Source of the DNA: Tritonibacter litoralis
GTDB lineage: Bacteria > Pseudomonadota > Alphaproteobacteria > Rhodobacterales > Rhodobacteraceae
Direction of reading: 5' to 3'
DNA length: 64,000 nt
NCBI RefSeq assembly: GCF_009496005.1
Contig: NZ_WIBF01000006.1
Coordinates: 124,001 to 188,000 of the forward strand
Shown in pieces: positions 18,958-27,287 of this stretch. The translations under genes and the position numbers were made by a program. The notes under the pieces were generated by a model that searched no databases, had not been told where the DNA came from, and was given only the letters and a program-made list of their open reading frames with translations. Position 1 is the stretch's first letter. Each line of letters begins with the position of its first letter.

Positions 18958-20859
18958 ATGCCTAACTTCATTCGCCTCCTTCAAACGCGCATTTACGCAA
19001 TTGTCGTCCTTGCGATTGCTATGGCGACCGCGCTGACCTTCTTTTTGCTCAACCGATCTGCAGAATTTGCCTATGACTTGCGCCGAGACGAGCTGCGCAC
19101 GCTGGTTGAAACCGCAATCAGCACGCTTGACGATTTAGACAAGCAAGTGAAATCAGGTGAAATCTCCCTTGCAGACGCGCAGCTCCAAGGCCGTTTTGAG
19201 CTGGAGAAACTGAAATTCGGCGATCAGGGGTACTTCTTTGCCTATGATCACAACCACATCACCAAAGCGATCCGACCGCGTCCCGAATGGATCGGCACGG
19301 ATAAGTCCGACGTCCAAGACAAAACCGGCATCTTCATCGTGAGAGAGCTGGTCAAAATTGCCAAAACCAAGGGCCAAGGCGAGCTGACGTATTGGTTCAA
19401 TCGCCCTGGTGCTGGCGACGCTTTGGAAGAGAAGCTAAGCTATGTCATCAACTTTGACGCCTGGAATTGGGCGGTTGCGGCAGGCACCTATCTGAATGAC
19501 ATCAAAAGCCAATTGGCTGCGCAACGACGGACTGCTCTGATCTCTTTGGGCGGGGCGTTGCTGGTTCTGTTGGCGATCAGCGTTGTCCTGACCCGCACCA
19601 TCACACGTCCGCTGTCTGCGCTGAACACGCGGATGAAAAAGCTTGCTGAGGGGGATGAGACCACGGCCATTCCTGGTATGGGGCTGCAAAACGAATTGGG
19701 TGCCATGGCCCGCACAACCGATGTCTTGCGCAAAAACCTGATGCATCAGAGCGGGTTGGAAGAAAAGCAAAAAGAAGAAGAACAGCTACGCACCGAGGTG
19801 GTGGAGCAATTGCGCACCCATCTGGGGAAGCTGTCGCGCGGCAATCTGGACACCAAGATCCACGCCAATTTCCCACAGGAATATGAACAGCTACGCCAGG
19901 ACTTCAACACCACGATCGATCAGCTGCAAAGCACAATTTCCCAGGTCATCGATGTATCCAGCAGCATCCGCAATGGGGCCAATGAGATCAACCAATCCTC
20001 GGATGACCTGTCCCACCGGACCGAAAGCCAGGCAGCAACACTGGAGCAGACCGCTGCTGCCTTGGAAGAGATGACCGCCAGCGTGCGCTCTGCCGCAGAT
20101 AGTGCCCGCAGCGTCGAAACCACGATGCAGGAGGCCCGTCAGCAAGCCGAAAACAGCGGTCAAGTGGTGCAGAACGCGGTGTCGGCCATGACCGAGATCG
20201 AGCGCAGTTCCAGCCATATCTCACAAATCATTGGCGTGATTGACGATATTGCCTTCCAAACCAACCTCTTGGCCCTGAACGCGGGTGTTGAGGCGGCGCG
20301 GGCAGGCGACGCAGGCCGCGGCTTTGCGGTTGTGGCCTCGGAAGTGCGCGGCCTGGCACAGCGCTCCTCGGACGCGGCGATGGAGATCAAAAAGCTGATC
20401 TCTGACAGTTCGGAACAGGTTGAACGTGGGGTGGATCTGGTTGGCAAAGCCGGTGAAGCGCTGGAGCAGATTGTGGATCGGGTCAGCCATATCTCGACCC
20501 TCATCTCGGCCATTGCCGAAGGCGCGGCAGAACAGTCGACCGGTCTGGCGGAAATCAACACAGGCATGACGCAGCTGGATCAGGTCACCCAACAAAACGC
20601 GGCTATGGTCGAAGAAGCAACGGCCGCAGGCCATATGCTGAATTCGGACGCGGGGAAGCTGGGGCAATTGGTGGCCCACTTTGAGATCGGCAAAGGCTCC
20701 GTTGCAACGCTCAGATCTTCCAACGCACAGGCCGCAGCCCCAACTGCCCCGACTGCCCATGGGGATGGGATGGACGAATGGAACGCCGAAGCCGATGCGC
20801 CCGCCGCTCCCAAACCCGCTGCTGTCGCCAATGGCCGGGACATGTGGCAGGACTTTTAA
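18958..20859 (+). CDS. Methyl-accepting chemotaxis protein, Cache-type sensor (paralogue)
   Basis: ATG 18958 is chosen because it aligns with the start of the upstream paralogue; a TTG 13 codons earlier is possible. The 633-residue protein repeats the same plan: membrane segment (about 8-30), single-Cache domain with [14 protein letters not shown] and [12 protein letters not shown], membrane segment (about 190-212), HAMP, then a signalling domain nearly identical to its neighbour over the tip. It also ends MWQDF, a CheR-docking type tail. The sensor halves differ far more than the signalling halves, suggesting duplication followed by new ligand specificity. Confidence 0.94.
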   Translation: MPNFIRLLQTRIYAIVVLAIAMATALTFFLLNRSAEFAYDLRRDELRTLVETAISTLDDLDKQVKSGEISLADAQLQGRFELEKLKFGDQGYFFAYDHNHITKAIRPRPEWIGTDKSDVQDKTGIFIVRELVKIAKTKGQGELTYWFNRPGAGDALEEKLSYVINFDAWNWAVAAGTYLNDIKSQLAAQRRTALISLGGALLVLLAISVVLTRTITRPLSALNTRMKKLAEGDETTAIPGMGLQNELGAMARTTDVLRKNLMHQSGLEEKQKEEEQLRTEVVEQLRTHLGKLSRGNLDTKIHANFPQEYEQLRQDFNTTIDQLQSTISQVIDVSSSIRNGANEINQSSDDLSHRTESQAATLEQTAAALEEMTASVRSAADSARSVETTMQEARQQAENSGQVVQNAVSAMTEIERSSSHISQIIGVIDDIAFQTNLLALNAGVEAARAGDAGRGFAVVASEVRGLAQRSSDAAMEIKKLISDSSEQVERGVDLVGKAGEALEQIVDRVSHISTLISAIAEGAAEQSTGLAEINTGMTQLDQVTQQNAAMVEEATAAGHMLNSDAGKLGQLVAHFEIGKGSVATLRSSNAQAAAPTAPTAHGDGMDEWNAEADAPAAPKPAAVANGRDMWQDF

Positions 20860-20887
20860 CCGTCCTGCGTTTCACGGAACATCACAG

Positions 20888-20917
20888 AAGGCCGACCCAA
20901 ACGGGTTGGCCTTTTTT
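20888..20917 (+). terminator. Terminator after the second chemoreceptor
   Basis: An 11-bp stem (AAGGCCGACCC with GGGTTGGCCTT, one G-T pair) and 4-base loop followed by six T residues, 28 bases after the stop. Confidence 0.88.
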
Positions 20918-21019
20918 CTTGCTCAAACCCTAAGAGCCTGCCCCTAAGTTAATGATTTATATACATTTTAGGAGTTGAATTTTTTATCGAGCGAAGATTA
21001 CATTTTTGCAAAAAAGTGC

Positions 21020-21048
21020 TTGCACGCCCCCCGCACAAGCATTAGAAC
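21020..21048 (+). promoter_or_regulatory. Probable promoter of tRNA-Gln
   Basis: TTGCAC at 21020-21025 and TAGAAC at 21043-21048 are separated by 17 bases and would start transcription about eight bases before the tRNA. Confidence 0.55.
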
Positions 21049-21063
21049 GCCCCTCACAAGCGC

Positions 21064-21138
21064 TGGGATGTAGCCAAGTGGTAAGGCAACTGTTTTTGGT
21101 ACAGTGTACCGTAGGTTCGAATCCTACCATCCCAGCCA
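21064..21138 (+). tRNA. tRNA-Gln (anticodon UUG)
   Basis: The 75-base gene folds as a full cloverleaf: acceptor TGGGATG with CATCCCA, anticodon arm ACTGT-TTTTGGT-ACAGT with anticodon TTG, T arm GTAGG-TTCGAAT-CCTAC, discriminator G and encoded CCA. Its last 19 bases are the attL core of the prophage, so integration regenerates an intact tRNA here and leaves a copy of the 3' end at 60983-61001. Confidence 0.96.
21120..21138 (+). repeat. attL core
   Basis: AATCCTACCATCCCAGCCA forms the 3' part of the tRNA T arm, acceptor and CCA. It is identical to 60983-61001. Confidence 0.9.
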
Positions 21139-21247
21139 ATTTTACCCGCCCCCCGATACGCACCGTATCGGGTTTTTTTGCTTTAAAGAAGCAAAAACAA
21201 TGACTTACCTGTGGGGCTGGATTTGGCCACTTGACCGCAACATCCTT

Positions 21248-21286
21248 ATCCCGCAACATTTCCCGCAACAAATCCCGCAACATTTT
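21248..21286 (+). repeat. Integrase arm-site cluster, left copy
   Basis: A 39-bp sequence with three CCCGCAACA units, identical to 60890-60928 in the same orientation. It lies 109 bp inside the attL core. Tyrosine integrases with an arm-binding domain use such repeats on both sides of attP. Confidence 0.8.
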
Positions 21287-21298
21287 GGCAATCAGTGG

Positions 21299-21592
21299 AT
21301 GGTGCAAATGGATGACCGAGGATTAAGACCGAGATACAATCGAAACCCGAGCCGCTGTGAACGTTCCATTGATTGGTTGTTGTTGGCGGTTTCTTTTTCC
21401 ATTGGCGGTGTGCAATTGCTTGGCATCATCAACACAGTAGTTGAGGCCGGAAAAACCCTCTGGATGAGCCATTTTTTTGCTCAACCCGATAGGGTAGCCA
21501 TTTGCTTTAGTGTGGTTTCGGCGGCTATTGCACTGACAGTTTTTGCGTGTATCATTATTGGAAAAGCAACCAAAGATAGATTTCAGGGCTGA
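21299..21592 (+). CDS. Small membrane protein, unknown function
   Basis: ATG 21299 gives 97 residues. Two hydrophobic segments are visible, IDWLLLAVSFSIGGVQLLGII (about 26-48) and VAICFSVVSAAIALTVFACIII (about 68-90), with a basic N-terminal region. A longer open frame reaching back through the tRNA is rejected. It lies between the arm sites and the integrase gene with only 11 bases before the latter, so the two may be co-transcribed. Superinfection exclusion is one possible role, without direct evidence. Confidence 0.45.
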   Translation: MVQMDDRGLRPRYNRNPSRCERSIDWLLLAVSFSIGGVQLLGIINTVVEAGKTLWMSHFFAQPDRVAICFSVVSAAIALTVFACIIIGKATKDRFQG

Positions 21593-21603
21593 GGGTCTAA
21601 TAA

Positions 21604-22926
21604 TTGGGAGTCGTTAATGATCGGGGGCGGTTCTATTGGGTCAAGCGCGTGCCGAAACGATTTGCCGGGATGGTTTTGGGTGCGGATGGCAAGCCTGTAA
21701 CGCAAGTCAGGCAAGCGCTGCATACAGATAACAAAGCGGAGGCACAGTTGAAGGCGGCGCAAGTTGAGGCTGCCAGACTTGCCGAATGGGAAGCGATGGC
21801 AGCGGGTTACAACGATGATGCCCGCGCACACTATGAGGCCGCAAAGAAGCTCGCACAGGCGCGCGGCTTTCCGTACCAGCCGATTTCAGCCCTATCAACC
21901 GGCGACACAGAACAGCTTGTGGAACGCATCAAATCGGTTTCGGGGGAAAACCTTGCAAGTAAATCTGTTGCTCAAGCGGTGCTTGGCACCGTTCCTGAGA
22001 TCTACCCTAATCTTGCTGAGATGAAGGATGAGTATTTCACCCTCACGCGCACACGCCACCTGAAAAAAACAGCCCCCCAGCTAAAGCGCTGGCGTCAACC
22101 GCGCGACCGTGCCGTGAAAAATTTTCTTGAGGTCGTGGCGCAACGAGATGGCCGGAATATCCCAATCGCAATGCCGATTAATGAAATCACCCGTGAGCAA
22201 GCGTTGACCTTTCGCGACTGGTGGTCCGCGCGGGTTGAGGGTGGCCTAAAGCCGGAATCGGCCAACAAGGACTTTGGCCACTTGTCAGAAATGTGGAACA
22301 CATGGGCATCCCTGAATAAGGTTGACCTGCCAAACCCGTTCTCAAAACTGTGGTTTGAGATCAAGGGGCGGAAAAAGACCAAGACACCCCCTTTCACAGG
22401 GGAATGGATTAAGAAAAAGATGCTTTGTGACGGCGCATTTGACGGGTTGAATGATGAGGCCCGTGATGTGTTTTTGGTCACCGTAAACACCGGATTGCGC
22501 CCCAGTGAGGTGACCGATGCGCCTTTGGAGGATTTTGTCATAACGCACAATATTCCACATATCAAAGTGCGCGAGAATGGCCGTGAGATCAAAGTTGCAC
22601 ACACCGAGCGCGACGTTCCCCTCACCGGCGTATCCCTAGAGGCCGCCAGACGCATTGTGGCACGTGGCGGCATTCAGCGATATCGGCACAAGGCTAATTC
22701 ATGGTCTGCCGCAATCAATAAGTTTCTCGCCAATAACGGCATGAAGGAAACACCAGACCATTCAGCTTATTCCATCCGGCACTATGTCGAGGACGCATTA
22801 CTTGCGGCTGATGTTGATGATCGAATACGGGCGGATATCTTGGGGCATGAATATGACCGCCCGAATTATGGCACCGGCGGCGCGTTGGAGGGCCGCCTCA
22901 AGGCCCTGTCTCGCATCGCACTATGA
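21604..22926 (+). CDS. int: Phage integrase, tyrosine recombinase
   Basis: A TTG start gives 440 residues. An N-terminal arm-binding region (about 1-60, RGRFYWVKRVPKRF) is followed by a core-binding domain (about 130-245) and catalytic domain (about 265-435). Catalytic residues visible are Arg299 in NTGLRPSEV, Arg392 in AYSIRHYVED (with Tyr in place of the usual His three residues before it), His415 in LGHEY, and the probable nucleophile Tyr422 in PNYGTGG. It sits beside attL and would insert the phage at tRNA-Gln and, with an excisionase not identified here, remove it. Confidence 0.93.
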   Translation: MGVVNDRGRFYWVKRVPKRFAGMVLGADGKPVTQVRQALHTDNKAEAQLKAAQVEAARLAEWEAMAAGYNDDARAHYEAAKKLAQARGFPYQPISALSTGDTEQLVERIKSVSGENLASKSVAQAVLGTVPEIYPNLAEMKDEYFTLTRTRHLKKTAPQLKRWRQPRDRAVKNFLEVVAQRDGRNIPIAMPINEITREQALTFRDWWSARVEGGLKPESANKDFGHLSEMWNTWASLNKVDLPNPFSKLWFEIKGRKKTKTPPFTGEWIKKKMLCDGAFDGLNDEARDVFLVTVNTGLRPSEVTDAPLEDFVITHNIPHIKVRENGREIKVAHTERDVPLTGVSLEAARRIVARGGIQRYRHKANSWSAAINKFLANNGMKETPDHSAYSIRHYVEDALLAADVDDRIRADILGHEYDRPNYGTGGALEGRLKALSRIAL

Positions 22927-22932
22927 GGCCGC

Positions 22933-23112
22933 TTATAATCCCATCGTTTCAACAACCGCGCGCGCCCTCGCTACCGCCGCTGATTTTTCTGACAGAGCGC
23001 CAATTTCTCGCTCCATGCGAGTGAAGGCGGGCAAAAATTCATCCCCATAAAGTTTAACAAGTTGCGCAGCACCCTGCAGAGCTTTTTTGTACTCAATTTC
23101 TTTCTCTGTCAT
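22933..23112 (-). CDS. Small helical protein, unknown
   Basis: A 59-residue protein, MTEKEIEYKKALQGAAQLVK onward, predicted to be wholly helical and ending ARARAVVETMGL. Its ATG overlaps the stop of the Fis-like gene (ATGA), so it is the second gene of a two-gene leftward operon. Its stop lies only seven bases from the end of the integrase gene. No family recognised; a partner or anti-repressor of the Fis-like protein is possible. Confidence 0.6.
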   Translation of the reverse strand: MTEKEIEYKKALQGAAQLVKLYGDEFLPAFTRMEREIGALSEKSAAVARARAVVETMGL

Positions 23113-23342
23113 GACAAAGAAACCTTTGTCTTAACTGTGTATCTGGCAAGCTTGTCCCTCAAGGTTGTATTTGAAAGACCAGCCAATTCAGCGGCTTTTG
23201 TTCGATTTCCACCGGCCTGCGTCAACACATATTCCAGATAAATCCGTTCGACCTCCATAATCACTTGAGGCAACGTTTGGCAATCTTGGCACAAGTGGAT
23301 TTCACCACCCTCACTAATGCAAATCTTGCTTTGTTTTCCCAT
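23109..23342 (-). CDS. Fis-type helix-turn-helix protein
   Basis: Only 77 residues: an N-terminal CxxC pair (LCQDCQTL, about 18-24) and a C-terminal HTH of the Fis/HTH_8 class (VERIYLEYVLTQAGGNRTKAAELAGLSNTTLRDKLARY, about 32-69). It lies divergent from the XRE repressor with 165 bases between, the layout of a phage genetic switch. It may play the Cro-like or an activator role, which is inference. Confidence 0.75.
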   Translation of the reverse strand: MGKQSKICISEGGEIHLCQDCQTLPQVIMEVERIYLEYVLTQAGGNRTKAAELAGLSNTTLRDKLARYTVKTKVSLS

Positions 23343-23473
23343 GGAAGCACCTAACCCAAGACACCAACAACTCGAAATCCATAAGTAGTGATAGCTAAAC
23401 TAGAGTTATTCACATGTTTTGGGAAGTATATGTAGCATAAAATATCACAAAGCATCATTCACGGGAAAATATC

Positions 23474-23507
23474 TGGACATATAAGTTTATAAAGCTAATA
23501 TATCCCT
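23474..23507 (+). promoter_or_regulatory. Probable promoter of the XRE repressor, leaderless transcript
   Basis: TGGACA (23474-23479), 16 bases, then TAATAT (23496-23501) place the transcription start at or next to the A of ATG 23508. No ribosome site precedes that ATG. The layout recalls lambda PRM, which makes a leaderless cI message. Confidence 0.5.
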
Positions 23508-23852
23508 ATGGATGATATGGATGCAAAATCACATCGCCTGTTAGCAAAATACCTCTCCCGTTTACGCGAGGGGTTGCGAAACACGGGCGTAACTCTTGAG
23601 GAAGCCTCAATAAAAGCAGGCCGCAATAAACAATATGCCTCAAGGGTATTGAGCGGAAAAATTAACCCAACACTTGAGGCCATTATACAACTTTCGGTAG
23701 CAAACAATATTGATCCTGATTTTGTGTTTTTGGACGGTGAAGCCTATGCCCGGATATCCTCCTACAAATCCGCGCGGCAGGTTATTCCGAATCAGCGTGA
23801 AGAGCTGGCGGCACAGCTTGCAGCCAGCTTCCGCAAAGGCGGTAAATGGTAA
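23508..23852 (+). CDS. XRE-family repressor-like regulator (presumed lysogeny repressor)
   Basis: A 114-residue protein with a Cro/cI-type HTH (about 12-72: LREGLRNTGVTLEEASIKAGRNKQYASRVLSGKINPTLEAIIQLSVANN), followed by a short tail and no peptidase or LexA-like domain. Without a self-cleaving domain, release of repression would need another signal; the LuxR gene coupled directly downstream is an obvious candidate. It overlaps that gene by seven bases. Confidence 0.8.
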   Translation: MDDMDAKSHRLLAKYLSRLREGLRNTGVTLEEASIKAGRNKQYASRVLSGKINPTLEAIIQLSVANNIDPDFVFLDGEAYARISSYKSARQVIPNQREELAAQLAASFRKGGKW

Positions 23853-24463
23853 TGAGTGAAAATCTTAAAAGAGCCGCGCTTGAGGAGTTTGAGCGCGCGT
23901 GCCCGGCAGGCTTTGCAATTGTGGTCAATATCGAGTCTTTTCAATATGATTGGGTGGAGTTCCGCTATCCCGATGCATGGGTGGAACGCTACGTGCAGCG
24001 CGAATACATTTTGGAAGATCCCACCCTTGTGATTTCAAAACATCGCTCTGGGCATGTGACATGGGAAGAGCTGCGCCAACTGTTCCCCGACAATGTTGTA
24101 ATGAATGAGGCAAAGCGCTTTGGGTTGAAGCATGGAAACACGCTCATTCTGAACTTTGGCGGCATGAGAACCATCGCAAGTGGCGCGGGAAAGGTCTGGT
24201 CCGAAGAGGACATTAAGACACTCACGGCTGCCCTGCGTTTACTTCACGGATTGCATGCAAAGCCACATGACGCGCAACTAAACGAAAAGCAATTGGCGGT
24301 GTTGCGCCTTATGGCAGATGGTCTGCGTGACGCAGAGATTGCTGAACGTATGAATGTTGCGCCAATTTCAATAAGAACGTGGCGATCTACTGCGCAGAAG
24401 GCGACCGGCACCAAGACGCCTGCGCAACTGTTGGCTTTTGCGATCCGAGCGCAATTGATTTAG
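23846..24463 (+). CDS. LuxR-family acyl-homoserine-lactone receptor/regulator
   Basis: The protein has 205 residues. The N-terminal autoinducer-binding domain (about 10-138) keeps key contacts: Trp45 and Tyr49 in AWVERY, Asp58-Pro59 in LEDPTL, Trp73 in VTWEEL. A C-terminal LuxR HTH spans about 145-200 (LNEKQLAVLRLMADGLRDAEIAERMNVAPISIRTW). Starts at 23846 and 23852 are both possible. The stop of the XRE gene lies inside this start region, so the two are translationally coupled. A luxI gene follows after 100 bases. It should sense the lactone made by that enzyme or by neighbours. Confidence 0.9.
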   Translation: MVMSENLKRAALEEFERACPAGFAIVVNIESFQYDWVEFRYPDAWVERYVQREYILEDPTLVISKHRSGHVTWEELRQLFPDNVVMNEAKRFGLKHGNTLILNFGGMRTIASGAGKVWSEEDIKTLTAALRLLHGLHAKPHDAQLNEKQLAVLRLMADGLRDAEIAERMNVAPISIRTWRSTAQKATGTKTPAQLLAFAIRAQLI

Positions 24464-24563
24464 GCATAAGCAGCCCACCCCACTTGGGTGCGAGTCGCGC
24501 CATTTACTCTTCTTAGGCGTGCATACTTACATCATAGGCGTTTCCCAACAAAGGAGTCGCCTT

Positions 24564-25211
24564 ATGGAAATTTCTATTGCCTCATTCGCTCAATCACCTG
24601 CCTCTTGGTCGTTCTTTGATCAATACCTTGAGCTGCGCCGCCGCAAATTCTGCAGTGAGCTTGGTTGGTCTATCTGGTCAGATGACAGGGTTGAATTGGA
24701 TCAATACGACAACCCAAATACGTTTTACTCTTACGTCCATGAAAAAGGTGTGCTTGTGGCAGCCGCGCGCCTGATACCCGCAGACCTTGAGTGGCACGGG
24801 TGGCGCAATCTCTTGGTTGATGCTCACAAGGGGATGGTGCCCGCGATCCCGCCCGGCTTTCTTCCACCAGACTTTGATTTTACAAGTTCATTTGAATGCT
24901 CACGTTTGGTTGTGGATGAGGACAACCTCCCCTCAACATCCAAAGCCCATCTATCGGCCCTGAACCTCTTGGTGCAGGGCCTCATTCATGCCGCAAGCCT
25001 GCAAAATGGGCGCAAGATGCTTTCCCTTTCACCGCCGCCCCTCAAGCGTGGCCTTCGCATGGCTGGTTTTGACGTGGCCTTTGAGGGCGCGCCCTACACC
25101 TGCCCTGATGACCAACGCAGCTATCGTGTGTTGAGCATGCCTGTACCGCGAATGCCCGATGAGATGCGCGAAATTCCGCACTTTTCGCGGCAAGCCGCGC
25201 GGGTCGCATAA
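24564..25211 (+). CDS. LuxI-family acyl-homoserine-lactone synthase
   Basis: ATG 24564 lies seven bases after AAGGAG and gives 215 residues. All hallmark residues of LuxI enzymes are present at near-canonical positions: Arg26, Phe29, Trp35 (RKFCSELGW), Glu44, Asp46, Asp49 (ELDQYD), Arg69 (AARLIP), Glu111 and Arg114 (FECSRLVV). The enzyme joins an acyl group from acyl-ACP to S-adenosylmethionine to give an N-acyl-homoserine lactone. The chain length cannot be read. It forms a QS pair with the LuxR gene just upstream, inside a prophage. Confidence 0.92.
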   Translation: MEISIASFAQSPASWSFFDQYLELRRRKFCSELGWSIWSDDRVELDQYDNPNTFYSYVHEKGVLVAAARLIPADLEWHGWRNLLVDAHKGMVPAIPPGFLPPDFDFTSSFECSRLVVDEDNLPSTSKAHLSALNLLVQGLIHAASLQNGRKMLSLSPPPLKRGLRMAGFDVAFEGAPYTCPDDQRSYRVLSMPVPRMPDEMREIPHFSRQAARVA

Positions 25212-25217
25212 ATACTG

Positions 25218-25244
25218 TTGACCCCCACCGATAGCCGCTAAAAT
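25218..25244 (+). promoter_or_regulatory. Possible promoter for the early operon after luxI
   Basis: TTGACC (25218-25223) and TAAAAT (25239-25244) are separated by 15 bases, shorter than ideal. It lies just before a long inverted repeat that could be its operator. Confidence 0.3.
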
Positions 25245-25247
25245 CCT

Positions 25248-25300
25248 CCGATAAACCGTTTACTCACAACGCCTTACCGCGAAAACCAACGGTTTATCGG
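25248..25300. repeat. 13-bp perfect inverted repeat, possible operator pair
   Basis: CCGATAAACCGTT (25248-25260) and AACGGTTTATCGG (25288-25300) are exact inverted copies with 27 bases between. No T run follows, so it is a poor terminator. It lies between the luxI stop and the next rightward genes and could bind the XRE, Fis-like or LuxR protein. Confidence 0.55.
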
Positions 25301-25361
25301 CCTGCCGTTCCATCCCAAAACGGCACATAAATTTTCCAGATCCTTCACGAGGAGACTGGAA

Positions 25362-25676
25362 ATGGAACACATCGAATGCACCCCGCCGGACAACGGCTTT
25401 GCAAATCTTCGCAAGTCTTTGCGCGGTGGATTGATCATCTCAAAGACTCTGCCGTTTGACGTGGTTTTGTCCCACATGAACCACTTGGGTGTGCAACCTG
25501 ACGATGGCGCAAAAGCCATTCTGTCACTGATTGATGACGGGGTGGCAGCCGTTGTGCGCCAAGATGGCGGCGGCATTTTGCAAGCTGCGCCAAACCTCAA
25601 ATCAACGCATGATCGCTGCCGCTATTTTGATTGCCTGACCTTTTTGCAAATCAACAAGGAGGCGGGCCATGCGTAA
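25362..25676 (+). CDS. Phage hypothetical protein
   Basis: A 104-residue soluble protein after a GGAGACTGG ribosome site. No family recognised. The middle alternates helices and strands (LSHMNHLGVQPDDGAKAILSLIDDGVAAVVRQ), resembling a small winged-helix-like unit. It overlaps the start of the next gene by eight bases, so it is the first gene of the early operon. Confidence 0.6.
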   Translation: MEHIECTPPDNGFANLRKSLRGGLIISKTLPFDVVLSHMNHLGVQPDDGAKAILSLIDDGVAAVVRQDGGGILQAAPNLKSTHDRCRYFDCLTFLQINKEAGHA

Positions 25677-25935
25677 CCCGTCCTTGCTGCGGTTCCTTGC
25701 CGCTGTTGATGAGTACACAAAGACCGGAGCTTTGCTCATGACCGTTTCAGGTTATGACCCCGCCGAATTGGCGGTGGCTGTTCGATCTGCCATGGAGTTG
25801 GGCTTCATTGAGGGCACCGGTGAGGTGCACCCCTCGCTGCGTATCACAGATGCGGGCCGCGATTGGGCGGCAGAGGAATTGGCCCCGTTTGCGCGCCTTA
25901 TGGCCGCCACATCAGCAATCGGGAGGGCCGCATAA
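25669..25935 (+). CDS. Phage hypothetical protein, possible winged helix
   Basis: 88 residues after AAGGAGG. The pattern LAVAVRSAMELGFIEGTGEVHPSLRITDAGRDWAAEEL resembles the recognition helix, wing and following helix of MarR-like winged-helix proteins, which suggests DNA binding but is not proof. It overlaps the methyltransferase start (TAATG). Confidence 0.55.
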   Translation: MRNPSLLRFLAAVDEYTKTGALLMTVSGYDPAELAVAVRSAMELGFIEGTGEVHPSLRITDAGRDWAAEELAPFARLMAATSAIGRAA

Positions 25936-27287
25936 TGGTTGCCCTGACCTTGCATGAGGGTGATTGCCTAGAAGTTTTGGCGCAACTCCCCGAGGCGCAT
26001 TTTGACGCCATCGTGACAGACCCCCCTTATCACCTCACGAGCATTGTAAAGCGTTTCGGCGGTGATGCCGCCGCCGAGGCAAAACATGGCACGGATGGAC
26101 TGTTTCAGCGTTCTTCCAAAGGGTTCATGGGTAAGACGTGGGACGGCGGGGACATTGCGTTTCGACAGGAAACATGGGCGGCTGCCCTGCGTGTCCTGAA
26201 ACCCGGCGGTCATCTTGTCGCTTTCAACCATTCCCGCACCTATCATCACATGGCGGTTGCAATCGAATTGGCGGGGTTTGAACTACGCGATTGCATCCAG
26301 AATCTCTATGGCGCTGAACCCGCTTGGTCCGTGTTCTTGGACACTTTGCAACCTGAACAGATCGGGGCCTTGGCGCGCGCAATGGAGGCAGCTTCACCAA
26401 GCCTGCTGGCGTGGTTCTATGGTTCAGGATTTCCCAAAAGCCACGATGTAGCGAAAGGCATTGATAAGTTGCTGGGTGTGGAACGCGAAAGCCTCGGCCT
26501 AGATCCGCAGAAGTCCGGCAAAAAACGTAACAGTATGGCGGGCGGTTTCGCAGGTGAATACCACATCACACAACCCGCAAGCCCTGAGGCAGCCGACTGG
26601 GCCGGGCACGGTACAGCACTTAAGCCCGCCTTTGAACCAATCGTTCTTGCGCGCAAGCCCCTGCAGGAGAAATCCGTTGCGCGCCAATACCTAGCGACCG
26701 GCACCGGCGGGTTGAATATCGACGCCGCCCGCATCCCCGCCGATGATGATCAGTTGGCGCAGAAATATGCTTCTGTTCAGGGTACGGGGGCGCGCCACAA
26801 TAACGTCTTTGGCTCTGATACACGCCCCCGTGACGGTGCTGCACCACATGAGGCGGGCCGCTGGCCTGCAAATATCTGCCATGACGGCAGCCCTGAGGTG
26901 TTGGCTAAATTTCCACAAGAGCCAGTGCCGGGCCACAAAATTGCAACCCAAAGCATGGCCCGTTTCTTTTATTCAGGCAAAGCAACCAAAGCAGACCGCA
27001 GAGGGTCAAAACACCCCACGGTGAAGCCACAAGAACTTATGCGCTGGCTGGTTCGCCTGACCACTGCGCGCGGCGGGCGAGTTTTGGATATGTTTGCCGG
27101 TTCGGGGGCCACAGGTTGGGCTGCTGCAATGGAGGGGCGTGAATGCCACCTCATTGAACGTGACCCCGGATATGCCGAACACATCCGAACCCAATTGGCT
27201 GATTTTGACCCCGAAAAGCTCACCGGTGCCCCTGCCTTGCAAGACGCAGACTCCCTTGAACCAGATCTATTTGGGGGTGAGTCATGA
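25935..27287 (+). CDS. DNA methyltransferase, beta-type amino-methyltransferase
   Basis: 450 residues from ATG 25935, which overlaps the previous stop. Catalytic motif IV DPPY is at 29-32 and the S-adenosylmethionine motif FAGSGATG at about 387-394. With the target domain in between, this is the beta order of N6-adenine and N4-cytosine enzymes such as CcrM. No restriction enzyme gene is adjacent, so it is an orphan that may protect phage DNA or alter host gene control. The recognition sequence is unknown. The middle (about 150-330) is longer than in simple family members. Confidence 0.9.
   Translation: MVALTLHEGDCLEVLAQLPEAHFDAIVTDPPYHLTSIVKRFGGDAAAEAKHGTDGLFQRSSKGFMGKTWDGGDIAFRQETWAAALRVLKPGGHLVAFNHSRTYHHMAVAIELAGFELRDCIQNLYGAEPAWSVFLDTLQPEQIGALARAMEAASPSLLAWFYGSGFPKSHDVAKGIDKLLGVERESLGLDPQKSGKKRNSMAGGFAGEYHITQPASPEAADWAGHGTALKPAFEPIVLARKPLQEKSVARQYLATGTGGLNIDAARIPADDDQLAQKYASVQGTGARHNNVFGSDTRPRDGAAPHEAGRWPANICHDGSPEVLAKFPQEPVPGHKIATQSMARFFYSGKATKADRRGSKHPTVKPQELMRWLVRLTTARGGRVLDMFAGSGATGWAAAMEGRECHLIERDPGYAEHIRTQLADFDPEKLTGAPALQDADSLEPDLFGGES

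Noticed and set aside
21104-21298. N-terminal extension of the small membrane protein through the tRNA and arm sites
   Set aside because: It would translate tRNA and integrase-binding repeats; ATG 21299 starts just before the membrane segments.
24475-24489. CACCC-CACTT-GGGTG inverted repeat between luxR and luxI as a lux box
   Set aside because: Half sites are only five bases and do not resemble known lux-type boxes; it could be chance.
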